Of a DNA stretch of 42,891 bases, positions 12,133 through 21,213 are shown in pieces (within the stretch, counting starts at the first letter, position 1; every line of letters starts with the position of its first letter). The translations under genes and the position numbers were made by a program. Origin of the DNA: Scytalidium lignicola. Taxonomy: Eukaryota; Ascomycota; Leotiomycetes. The notes beneath the pieces were generated by a model. It saw nothing but the letters and a program-made list of their open reading frames with translations, did no database searches and was not told where the DNA came from. The stretch covers positions 1 to 42,891 of the forward strand of contig NCSJ02000347.1 in the NCBI GenBank assembly GCA_002812745.2, in the 5' to 3' direction.

Positions 12133-13326
12133 TCACGATATCCGTCCTTCCCATACCACTTTTTNATGCCATAATTGGGGGTTCATAGGAATTACGAATT
12201 TCTTTACTTCTACATCCCCAGCCAAGACCCGTGTATCTCCCAAGGAGCACATTTCATTTTCAAGAACTCTCGAATATGGCCCGCTAGAGATATCCGATAA
12301 ATTCTCTAAGTATATTCCAAGTGCTTTTCCCGGCTTGGAGGAGTCCTGACAATTAAGAATTCCGACTATGTACGGTTTGCGTCGAATACAAGGAAGGCTT
12401 ATAGTTAACCCTTGATTTGTCATAGAATATGGGCGCGTCACAAACTTTCTGAATTCAGTAATGTAGCTAGCGTTTCTAAAGGCAGATGGAGAATCCGCGA
12501 AGAGACTGTGCCTACCAGCTTCTGAAGTGGGGATTGTCCATGTAAAGAGGCTATGATCGTCTGAAGTTCTCAAGATTTCTTCCTGAAGTCTTAAAAAGGC
12601 TCGGTTTCCTTCTCCATATAATAGCGGTATATGGACGTCAAATATGCCCATGAGGCAATACGCTTCATCCTCAACTCTTGTCGTGTTTCGCTTCGACGCC
12701 CACGACATCTTTTGCGCGATACTGAAATCCGATAGGTTTCTGCCTCTAATCGCAGTGATATCAATCCCAGTAACATGAGCGATAGACTCTGCAAGGCTAG
12801 TCTTCGATCCGATTTTATTCCAGCCTCGACTATAAAATACCAGATCTGAAGGGCCAAGAAGTTCTTGCAAAGTCCAGCCTCGGGTAAACCATCTGCTTGT
12901 TCCAGAGTGTACCGAACTGAACCCAAGGCTCCTCTTCTCGAGCGTTGAGAGGCCCACAAAATTCGTCTCCAGCTCCACATCTGCTAAGTATACATAGCAC
13001 CTGCTAGCGTTTTTGTACCAGAGAAACATGGAATTGATAGCTTCGGACAACTCCGCACTACTTTTCTTGTCTATACAACAAGTATCGATCCAAATATATT
13101 GGAAGCCATCTGTAAGAGCTTGCGCGCAGCTATTGGTGATTTTTTGGTACCCATCTTTGTTAGCGATAGCGACGCGATTGCTCTGCATATCCTGAAAAGA
13201 GACTTCATCCTCTCCCCAAGTGTGCGAAAGAATACTATATTCTGGGAGCTGGCTCTCAAAGAACTCCTCTAGCTGTAGTGTGGTTGTGTGAATGAGCCGC
13301 ATTTTCAAGCTAGGTCTTGCAGCCAA
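12133..13326 (-). CDS. HET-domain (heterokaryon incompatibility) protein
   Basis: HET domains act in vegetative incompatibility and programmed cell death when non-self is recognised after hyphal fusion. The N-terminal half shows the full set of HET signatures: YSILSHTWGEDEVSFQDM (30-47), YIWIDTCCIDK (77-87), RWFTRGWTLQELL (145-157) and RVEDEAYCLMGIFDVHIPLLYGEG-like residues (217-240). The written start at 13,326 adds eight residues before Met9 (codon at 13,302), which opens the usual MRL...T..LELEEF motif and may be the true start. The 3' end is uncertain. An N at 12,165 beside an A-run breaks the frame. As written the protein ends at codon 397. A one-base shift there would give a short hydrophilic tail ending at 12,108, and the other frame stays open to 11,990. 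No NACHT or WD repeats follow, so this is a HET-only type. Confidence 0.9.
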   Translation of the reverse strand: MAARPSLKMRLIHTTTLQLEEFFESQLPEYSILSHTWGEDEVSFQDMQSNRVAIANKDGYQKITNSCAQALTDGFQYIWIDTCCIDKKSSAELSEAINSMFLWYKNASRCYVYLADVELETNFVGLSTLEKRSLGFSSVHSGTSRWFTRGWTLQELLGPSDLVFYSRGWNKIGSKTSLAESIAHVTGIDITAIRGRNLSDFSIAQKMSWASKRNTTRVEDEAYCLMGIFDVHIPLLYGEGNRAFLRLQEEILRTSDDHSLFTWTIPTSEAGRHSLFADSPSAFRNASYITEFRKFVTRPYSMTNQGLTISLPCIRRKPYIVGILNCQDSSKPGKALGIYLENLSDISSGPYSRVLENEMCSLGDTRVLAGDVEVKKFVIPMNPQLWHXKVVWEGRIS

Positions 13327-13675
13327 ATTAGTTTCGATTTGTTGTCGCCGCTAGCAGATGTCTGATCAGGATGAGGCTTCCCCTAACATTTGGCTTGCCT
13401 TACGGTTACACATAACTTATTCACCAGCCAACCGGACACGCCACCAGCCTTATCTGGTGCTGAGCATCAGTTATCACGTGCCAAGGGGCTCCTCAGAATA
13501 TTTGAGCACCCTCGCTGCCGTTGCACGCCAGCATTTCTGCGTGGGTCGTCTGTTATGAGATATCCTCATTCGGCATGCGCATCTAGAATAAATGCACACG
13601 TGCTACTGTTCTCTCTATCCAAACGTGTCGTTACTTCTTTACTATTGAAAAGACACACCTTCCTTAGATCAAAAA
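13327..13675. promoter_or_regulatory. Divergent intergenic region, HET gene / 2H phosphoesterase
   Basis: About 350 bp of normal composition separate the two divergent starts and presumably hold both promoters. Short plus-strand frames here have no coding character. I see no clear TATA box or repeated operator. Confidence 0.4.
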
Positions 13676-14476
13676 ATGTCCAATGGCTGCACTTCCAACG
13701 AAACTCGCCCAGGTCACGAAAAGCTCGCACCAAGACCAGTCCAGACTTTCGATATCCGAAAACAGCCCAACCTGAATATAGCCAAGTATCCCAAATGGAT
13801 TGGTAGAAAGTTTGAACCCGATGGCACTGTTATCGGTTTTGCTGGAAATACTGTCCTCAGCCGTATTCGGCCGGCTAGCTCGTTACACGCCGTTCTTTCC
13901 GACATCCACCACAAACTCCTACAAAGCGAGTTTGCTAGTCTTTTCGCTGTGCTACCTCCATCAAGCTATCATGTTACTTTAATGGAGGGGATCTGCAATT
14001 CCAACCGAAGCACGGCCAGCTGGCCGCGAGATCTCTCCATTCAGGCAAGCCTTGCCGAATGCAATGAGCTGTTTCGGAAGAAGCTTAATTTGGCCTCTCA
14101 TGTTACTCGTGCTACCTGTGCTACCTCCTTTCAGATGATCATTGAAGGGTGGCGGCCTCTGGAAAATGGAATATCTCTACGCGTGGTTCCCGCAACCCCT
14201 ACAGACGCCTCGCGGCTGAGACTCTTCCGCGAATACCTTTCGGATTCTCTACAACTCCGACATCCGAAGCATGAGAGCTACGATTTTCACATTAGTTTGA
14301 CTTATTCATTGCAGTACTTCTCTCAAGATGAAGAAAAGAGGATCTTAGCGCTTTTGCAGAAGTTAGGAGAGAATTTGCCTCGGTTTATTGAGCTCGGGTT
14401 GCCGGAGCTTTGCACCTTTGACGACATGTTTGCTTTTCATCACCTCTGTTTTGTTGAAGCACCCATTTCAGTATAG
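13676..14476 (+). CDS. 2H phosphoesterase-like protein (DUF1868 type), copy A
   Basis: 266 residues, uninterrupted. Two H-x-T/S motifs diagnostic of the 2H phosphoesterase fold (2'-5' RNA ligase / cyclic phosphodiesterase superfamily) are present: YHVTLMEGICN (H99, T101) and FHISLTYS (H205, S207). The product should hold two active-site histidines for 2',3'- or 1'',2''-cyclic phosphate-type substrates. The real substrate of the fungal DUF1868 group is unknown to me. Other shared landmarks are GFAGNTVL (54-61), LRHPKHES (194-201) and PELCTFDDMFAFHHL near the C-terminus. There is no signal peptide or membrane segment, so it is probably cytosolic. It converges with paralogue B, leaving 254 bp between the stop codons. 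Confidence 0.85.
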   Translation: MSNGCTSNETRPGHEKLAPRPVQTFDIRKQPNLNIAKYPKWIGRKFEPDGTVIGFAGNTVLSRIRPASSLHAVLSDIHHKLLQSEFASLFAVLPPSSYHVTLMEGICNSNRSTASWPRDLSIQASLAECNELFRKKLNLASHVTRATCATSFQMIIEGWRPLENGISLRVVPATPTDASRLRLFREYLSDSLQLRHPKHESYDFHISLTYSLQYFSQDEEKRILALLQKLGENLPRFIELGLPELCTFDDMFAFHHLCFVEAPISV

Positions 14477-14730
14477 GTCAATTATTGGTAAACCACCACG
14501 ACAGCATTTCGCTTTGGTTCTCGATCGTCCAGCGTCACCACAGATATTGCATTATGTAAAAGCCATCGTCATACCCTTCTATTCAGATGATTGCTCCTAT
14601 CCTAAACTACTCCAGTTTAAATTATCTGTAGTCCAAGGCCAGTCCTAGATAGCGGTGGTGTGATACATGATGTTGAACGATAGGCGGATGTTGACGCTTT
14701 ACCGGTGGGTCTGTGTCAAAGGCATCCTCC

Positions 14731-15474
14731 TCATTTCTCTAGATAGAATAATCTCTGGAACGCAGACACATCTTGAAATGTGCAAAACTCAGGTGCACCC
14801 AGCTCAAATCTTATATCAAGTTGCTTTAGATACGGGGCCAGAAATTCTTCGAGCCTGTCCACTTCATCTTTTGCCCAGTCATTCAACAAATATGCTACAC
14901 TTATGTGCCACGAATTGCTCTGATGTCCAGGATGCCTGACCCCCATTATTTCTGCGAGCCGATCTTTTAACTTTCGCAGCCGCATTTCCTCGTCCGCGGT
15001 CACACCTGCCACGGTTACTGCTATTGCAGTTCCAAACAACTTGAATCCCGTAACTTGGATTTTGTAGGGAGGTCCAAGGCCTTCCGCTCCCAAGTCGAAT
15101 TCCGGTTCCCTGAAGCGGGCAGCGAACTCAGCAGTACAATCTTCCAACGACTGTGAAGTCTTTTCTGGGGGCCAGCGCCCTGGATCCCTTACTGCATCGC
15201 ACACACCACCGACGACGGTCACATGCCATGACGAACTAGAGAGAATAAAGAGACGATGAGCGAGAGGGTACACGTTGAAGGCGGCAACAAGGGTGTTCAG
15301 TCCGGGCCGCAGAGGGCATGAATGGGGCAGATGGCATATGATGGTGTTGCCTGCAAACGGCTGTGGGACCCCGGTTGCAGAGAACTTGTTCGAAACACCA
15401 ATAAAGGCGAGGCATTCATCTGATGAGAGTTGACACGGCAGTGATGCTGGTGGCTCTCTCATGGGGGGCGACAT
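14731..15474 (-). CDS. 2H phosphoesterase-like protein (DUF1868 type), copy B
   Basis: 247 residues on the opposite strand from copy A and clearly its paralogue. It has PFAGNTIICHL (39-49), the first catalytic motif WHVTVVGGVCD (H84, T86), RHPGHQS (180-186), the second motif WHISVAYLL (H190, S192) and PEFCTFQDVSAFQRLF at the C-terminus. Both His pairs are intact, so activity is likely retained. Identity with copy A is low outside the motifs, so the pair is old or was brought together rather than freshly duplicated. Start chosen: Met at 15,474, with Met5 as the alternative. Its 5' side faces the MFS transporter. Cellular role unknown. Confidence 0.85.
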   Translation of the reverse strand: MSPPMREPPASLPCQLSSDECLAFIGVSNKFSATGVPQPFAGNTIICHLPHSCPLRPGLNTLVAAFNVYPLAHRLFILSSSSWHVTVVGGVCDAVRDPGRWPPEKTSQSLEDCTAEFAARFREPEFDLGAEGLGPPYKIQVTGFKLFGTAIAVTVAGVTADEEMRLRKLKDRLAEIMGVRHPGHQSNSWHISVAYLLNDWAKDEVDRLEEFLAPYLKQLDIRFELGAPEFCTFQDVSAFQRLFYLEK

Positions 15475-16069
15475 ATAATTTTAAAATCCGAGTCAAAGAA
15501 TGTCCAGCATCTTTCTTTTCGTTTCCTGATATGTTGGTCTTGAAGGGCAGCCGGGTGGATAAGGAACAGGGGCTGAGAGAGATGACTTGAGGTGTCTCAT
15601 ATCAAGGGGGACAACGAGTCTGGAGCCGAAAAACAACCAGCTACAACGCACTCGGCAACAGATAGATCTCGGCAGCCGATAAAACTTCATATGGCGATGG
15701 GGTCATGCGAGCATCGGTTAGAGATAAAGGTGTCGGCAAGTGATAATGCACAGATCCATGTCGTACTTTAGATCTCTGCAACATTTGAGATAATAATCCC
15801 ACACGTGTTCGAGGCACCGCCTTTTTGTGGTGGCTGTTCTTGGTACACTGTTGTAGCGCATTTTCCTACAGCACGGACACAATTGAATAATTAAGGTGGA
15901 ACTTGAAATATAGAGCAGTAACGCAGGATGTGACTATTTAAAGAGCCTACACAGTACACTTGTAATGAAGAGGAAAATCAGTTCACTACTAATTGGGCTC
16001 TGGTTGTCAGCTATTTTATTTTGATATCACCACAATATCGGTTGGAAATTTCTTGGTGAATTAAACAAC
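15475..16069. promoter_or_regulatory. Divergent promoter region, 2H copy B / MFS transporter
   Basis: About 595 bp of non-coding DNA. A TATA-like tatttaaa at 15,937-15,944 lies 126-133 bp before the transporter ATG and is its likely core promoter. cacgtg occurs at about 15,802, a bHLH-type E-box of uncertain relevance. Short minus-strand frames up to 15,690 look like leader sequence. Confidence 0.4.
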
Positions 16070-17921
16070 ATGGACACCAGGGAAGCTCCACCCAATTCGG
16101 ATATCGAAGCAATGCCCGCGGATCTCGAGAAGAACTCGCAACGGATTGCTGATCTGGAAATTGCTACTGTCCAAGAACACGACTTGGGATTCCTCCAAGC
16201 CGTTAAACTATACCCGAAGGCAATATGGTGGAGCATTGTGATGTCCACGGCGTTGATCATGGAAGGATATGATACCGCGCTGCTCAAGAGTCTTTTTGCT
16301 CTACCATCTTTCCTAAAAGCATATGGTGGAAACATTTCAGCTCCATGGCAGGCAGGCCTCACAAATGGCTCCTCAGTGGGTCAACTTTTTGGCCTGCTCA
16401 TTGCTGGGCAGCTGAGTGAGCGTGTCGGGCCCCGAATGACCATGATCGGGGGATTGGCGTTGGCTACGGCCATAATTTTCATTGAATTCTTCGCCCCAAG
16501 TCTCGCGGTGCTTGAAGTGGGCCAAATTCTTTTAGGTAAATAATTTCTCATGCTTCAACTATTGTTTGCCTTGATTTTGCCAATGCGAGGAACATAAAGG
16601 TATTCCATTGGGAATAACGCAGATGATCCCCGTTGTATATGCCCTCGAGATTTCTCCCATGAGTCTTCAACCATATCTAACCACTTACGTCAATTTATCC
16701 TGGGTATGATCACCGTTTCTCAGCACCATGGTTCACCTCAGTTAACAGCATAATGGAAAGATCCTTGGCCATCTTCTCGAACTAGGTGTTCTACGCGGTG
16801 TCCTGAACCTAGAGCACAGTCGTTGGGCATATCGAATTCCATTCGCAATACAGTAAGTAATCAAGGCGCCATTCTCTTCACGGATGAAATCGTTAGTCAA
16901 TGTTTCATAGGTGGTTTTGGCCACTTGTTTTGATCCCAACGATCTTTTTCGCCCCCGAATCGCCGTGGTGGCTAGTCCGAAGAGGTCGGCATGAAGAAGC
17001 AAAAGCGGTATTCAAATCCTTGACAACCGAACAAAATACCCATTTCGATGTAGACAAACACCTTGCGCTGGTGATTGCCACGACAGAACATGAGCGTCAA
17101 GTCAACTTGCAGACATCTTACATGGCTTGTTTTACCGGAACTAACCTCCGACGAACGATTATCCTTGTCACTTGTTATTGTATTCAACTTTTGAGCGGTA
17201 ATACCCTCAGAGGTTACTCGACTTATTTCTTTGAGCAAGCTGGAATGGCAACAGAGCAGGCATTTAATATGTCAATTGGCGGGGTTGCACTGAGCATCCT
17301 CGGGATGATCTTGGCTGTAAGGAACCTTAATCCTCCAACCTCCATCCACCAGCTAGAATAGATCTGAATAGATGTGCTGACATATATCTTTGATAGTGGT
17401 TTCTGTTGCCACATTTTGGACGACGTTCAATCTATCTCGGAGGGCTGCTTGGCTTGCTTGCGATCTGGATTACCGTTGGAGCACTTGGGGTTCCTCATCC
17501 CAAGTCCGGACTCACCCGGGCAATTGGGGCGCTCCTTCTAATTTCATCCTTCGTATACGACTTTACCATCGGACCAGTCGTGTATGCTTTTATTTCGGAA
17601 GTTCCGTCCTCACTCTTGCGAAGCAAATCGGCTTCTATCGCTCGTTTGGTATATTCCGTTATATCTATCGTCTCAAACATAATTACTCCGTACCAGCTTA
17701 ATAATACTGCCTGGAACTGGGGTGCTAAAGCTGCTTTCTTCTGGGCTGGAGCTACATTACTCGGTCTTGTATTCACCTTCTTCTGTATTCCCGAAACTAA
17801 AGACAGGACCACGGCAGAGCTGGATATCTTGTTCGAGAAAAAAGTCCCGTCTCGCCAGTTTGCACGAACCCCGGTCGATATTTCTGATGCAGCGCCTGGC
17901 TATACAATCCAAAGTGTGTGA
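16070..17921 (+). CDS. MFS sugar transporter, alpha-glucoside (maltose) permease type
   Basis: Five exons can be joined without breaking the frame: 16,070-16,535, 16,600-16,703, 16,749-16,852, 16,911-17,316 and 17,397-17,921. Introns are 64, 45, 58 and 80 nt, all GT-AG. The sum is 1,605 nt, giving 534 residues, the usual size for the sugar porter family. Landmarks are an acidic cytosolic N-terminus, EGYDTALL in helix 1, NGSSVGQLFGLLIAGQLSERVGPR (helices 2-3 with the G-R-loop motif), APESPWWLVRRGR before the central loop, HFGRRSIYLGG after helix 8, and PETKDRTTAELDILFEKKVPSRQF after helix 12. The last is characteristic of proton-coupled maltose/alpha-glucoside permeases. Predicted plasma-membrane importer with 12 helices. 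No stop or frameshift is seen, so it appears functional. The exact sugar is not deducible. Confidence 0.9.
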
Positions 17922-18083
17922 TTTAAGGATGTCGGTGATCTAGTGCCAATTATAGAAGATAGCTAAATGATCTTTATTAATCTACATCGCTCGTTTATTA
18001 TCTAACTCTAGTAATCACTGTTTCTATAGCGGTTGTAGGAGTACAGCCAAGCTTTTCCAAACTGCAAACACTTGATTTTTCAG
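17922..18083. other. Convergent 3' intergenic
   Basis: Short 3' region between the permease and the decayed drug transporter on the other strand. Nothing notable was seen. Confidence 0.4.
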
Positions 18084-18767
18084 CTAAAAATGATGATGCG
18101 ATGCGTGGGTGTATACTCTTCCGAATTCTTCCCTCCTAGCTCTTTCCTCTGCTCTGCTGGCTCGGGTCGAGTTACGAGTCAACATCAATTGCTCTCTTTG
18201 TATTTCTGTATCCGTGTTAGCTCTAGCTTCTTCTTCGGACTTTTCTTGATCCGCGGGCTGCCTATTTCCAGATTGCATTCCTTTCATAATAGCGTAAGCT
18301 TCACTTGCGTACTTGCACTTCAACCGGATAGTTTTGCCATAAATGTAGAACAGGAAAGGAAGTGGTACACAAGCAAGAGCAAGAAATGCTGGTATTGATG
18401 AAGCTCAATGGATACCGAAATTTGCGTACATATAAGTTGTGAAAAGTGGGAATGCCGCTCCAAATAGAGATCGTAAAACTGAGTTTGCTGCCAGTACTGA
18501 CGCAGCATATATAACATATGCATCGATCAGATAATTCATACATCCGAGAAAGACGAGCACCATACCAAAGCCAAATGGCGCAGTCCCAATGATGGAGACA
18601 ATCCAGTGGACAGAAGGGTAGTTCGTCCAGGCAAACCAGAACATTCCAATTGGCAGTGTGATTGCCCCGATACAACAAGGCAGTAAACGTGCCTCTGGCG
18701 GCGCTTCGCCGTCATGTTCGTCTTCAACCCGTGCGTACCTCTTGTTATCAAGTTTTGTCAAATTCAC
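18084..18767 (-). pseudogene. MFS DHA1-family drug/polyamine transporter, C-terminal fragment with stop
   Basis: One minus frame runs from 18,767 to 18,084, broken only by TGA at 18,407-18,405. It matches the last third of fungal DHA1 multidrug/polyamine antiporters. It opens with RYARVEDEHDGEAPPEARL (loop before helix 9), continues with PIGMFWFAWTNYPSVHW, then GTAPFGFGMVLVFLGCMNYLIDAY and SVLAANSVLRSLFGAAFPLF, and ends in ...[17 protein letters not shown] with a charged tail. The stop falls just after NFGIH, where the family usually has Trp, so TGG to TGA is likely. The first eight or so helices are missing. The homologous sequence ends at about 18,767, where AT-rich DNA begins, so truncation by insertion or deletion is inferred. 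Non-functional. Confidence 0.8.
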
Positions 18768-19384
18768 TGGTCAGCCGATTACAACCTCGAAAATATTTAG
18801 ACTGTTAATCGTTATAATTATTAAAGTATAATAAGATTACTATTCGCCTTACTTATTACAATAGTATAGTGTATAATATGTTATGACTTAGTCGTGTATA
18901 AATAAAATGAATTATCCTTATCTTAAAAAGACTTTTACTTGAGCTTTATTGTTAACTTAAGTTAAAACCTTAAGCTTTTAGATATAACACTAACTATTAT
19001 CCTTATCCCGTAAAAGATTACTATACTAAACATATTTACACCTTAAGATATTACTTTGCTATGTCCTTTGTCTTTTCTAAAAGTCCAAATAAGCTACCTT
19101 TTATACGATATCCATTTTGTTATAATAAGGATAAGTTACTTTCTTTGCCAGAAGTGCAAGAACACTGTACAACCATGTTATTGCTAGCCTTACTGTTGTC
19201 AAGACAACCAACAGAAAGCCAGACAAGCTCCTTTCGTCAAAGACTCACCTCATATTCACTTCGCTCTAAAAGTTATTATAAATATTTAGCAAAAAGGTAC
19301 TATCAGTAAAAACACCACAGTTGTTTAACTTTTAGGATTCCGCCAGAGGATAAACCTTCTATTGCTCCTTAGAACTCACTATCA
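18768..19384. other. AT-rich spacer
   Basis: AT-rich block (about 18,780-19,060 most extreme) abutting the truncated transporter. The plus frame at 19,061-19,309 has no coding character. It is probably decayed repeat DNA responsible for the truncation. Confidence 0.4.
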
Positions 19385-19875
19385 TCCACTTGTTGCCTGT
19401 TCCTCCCGTTTTGACCAAATCTATACAGCCCGGGCACAGTCTTCCAAGCCACTTCGAGACTTCCAAATTACATCAACTATAGGACTTGAAATGTAATCTC
19501 CATTAATTAATCCACTACCCCAAAAATAATTAAATAACCAACTCCCAAAAACTTTATCTCCAATCCCAACTAGAGCCGCGTTCGTTATAATTACTTCTAT
19601 ACCTGATAGAACCTGTTCTTCTCTCGTGAGATACAGGAGTGTGGTGTATAGCTTTATAGGACAGTATTCTTTGGTATAGCATGCAACGACTTACGCAGCA
19701 CAATGTCCACTAATATTTTTCGATATGGCTGTGAAGCAGGGAATATTTATAGCCTTGGCACGTGCAACAATAGTTCGCGCTACACCGGAATCCTTGTAGT
19801 CAAAGACTTCTGAAGTATTTTCGCGATTGTTGTCACCACTTCCATTTGTGTATGTGTAGACGCTAATTATCCCCT
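19385..19875 (-). pseudogene. Decayed two-exon coding relic, family not recognised
   Basis: Reading minus from about 19,873, a frame gives IISVYTYTNGSGDNNRENTS, continues to ...NIPCFTAISKNISGHCAA and stops. A GT-AG intron-like interval (gtaagt at about 19,692, acag near 19,614) leads to a second protein-like stretch (VLSGIEVIITNAALVGIGDK, later SWLFNYFWGSGLINGDYISS) that reaches a TAG at about 19,419. The two blocks read like parts of one gene. There is no start codon, and the 3' part has a stop where Gln is plausible. I do not recognise the family. It lies back to back with the GH72 remnant. Confidence 0.35.
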
Positions 19876-19886
19876 ATAGTTGGTGA

Positions 19887-21011
19887 ATGATGGCTTCTCA
19901 ATCGACACTACCTATCTACATCAACAACAGATTCTTTTATCAGGACAGCCATCGCTTCTTCATTCGTGGTGTTGTCTATCAACTTCGAAACCGTCCACAA
20001 CAAACTCGAGATATCGATCCACTTTCCGATGATTCCCTTCCAGTACTTGTGCGTGACATTGCATTATTCAAAAAACTTCAAATCAATACAGTCTTGATCT
20101 ATTCGGTCAACGAATCTTTGCGGCATGGCGCAGCAATGGAGGCTTTAAGACAAGCTAGGATATACGTCATTGTTCGCCTGGAATCTGCTTATTGCGGCAT
20201 CAGGCGGAATTCACCAGAGGCCTCCTACACGCCAGAATTGCTGAACCGTGGTTTTCGAATCATCGATGAATTCTCTCAATACACAAATACACTTTGTTTT
20301 TTCACAAGCATGGGGTTGATCAACAAGTCAGAGAATACCAAGGCCGCTGAAGTAATTCGAGCTGTCTTCCGTATATCCGCATGAAAACATGGCATTCACG
20401 GTACCAGGATATTACCTGTTGGCTACAGTCTTACAGATGTACCTAGTGTTCTCTTGGATACTGTGAAATACCTCTCAGCGGGCTTAGATGAAGAGCGGGC
20501 TGACTTTCTGGGTATTCAAGCATACGGATCGTGGAATCTCTCAGATGATTCATCTATATGGCCTCACAAGATTACAACAATGCTGGAGGATGTCAATATC
20601 CCTCTCTTCTTATCAGAATATAGCGAGACTACTACTGCAGGTTCACCGCCCCGCAAATTCGAGAATACTCTGGCACTTTACTCGGAGCTAATGTGGGGTG
20701 TCTTTTCAGGAGGTGTCGTGTACGAATATATCGAGGGGAGCAACCATTATGGACTAGTTCATGTAACTGAAGACAAAAGTGCTATTGAACTTGATGATTT
20801 TGAGAATCTAAAAGAAGCATTAAGCCGTAGTTTAAAGCAGCTTCCAACGAAGGAACCTATCGCCACGACTCAAAGCTCGTGGACTGGATCTTTTCCAGAC
20901 ATTAGCCCAACATGGCATGCTAAGTCTAAGATTCCGCCTAGTCCATTAAATTGGAATATAGTACGGTCCAGTCTGCAAACTAAGGGTCAAGATTCGACGG
21001 TAATGAATTAG
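19887..21011 (+). pseudogene. GH72 beta-1,3-glucanosyltransferase (GEL/GAS type), broken
   Basis: One frame of 375 codons with a single internal TGA at 20,382-20,384. GH72 enzymes cut and rejoin beta-1,3-glucan in the cell wall. The sequence follows the family: FFYQDSHRFFIRGVVYQ, RDIALFKKLQINTVLIYSV, RPSP-like NSPEASYTPE, then after the stop RILPVGYSLTDV, FLSEYSE and ELMWGVFSGGVVYEYIE. Three defects are visible. There is no signal peptide (the frame opens at the mature N-terminus). The catalytic acid/base site, usually ...GNE..., reads SMG (Gly codon at 20,313-20,315). The stop lies between the two catalytic sites. The nucleophile-equivalent Glu (20,616-20,618) is kept. No X8 domain or GPI tail is seen. 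I tried to hide the stop in an intron, but the frame did not fit. Confidence 0.8.
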
Positions 21012-21213
21012 TTGCATTTAAGATATCGAGGACTGAGAATCAGAAAAATACCATACGGCTAGATAATCTAGCTTCTATGCCTATAACTAGCCTTAAATAT
21101 CCCGCATAGTTTTATTCTCTTATCGCTAGAAGAAATTCGAAAAAATGAAGTAGAATAACCGACAATTACTATTTGAACAGTTTTGCTCCATAATCTTTTG
21201 TTACATAACTTAA

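Noticed and set aside
13390..13806. 138-codon plus frame overlapping the start of 2H copy A
   Set aside because: Runs in another frame across the promoter and into a well-supported gene. Low-information sequence.
18381..18420. Stop-codon reassignment or read-through for the three single-stop genes
   Set aside because: Neighbouring intact genes use TGG for Trp and normal stops. The broken genes also lack N-termini, so ordinary decay explains them.
20357..20420. Intron that would remove the TGA in the GH72 frame
   Set aside because: The only GT...AG pair (gtatat ... accag) restores the wrong frame for the clear PVGYS continuation, which is in the same frame as the upstream part without splicing.
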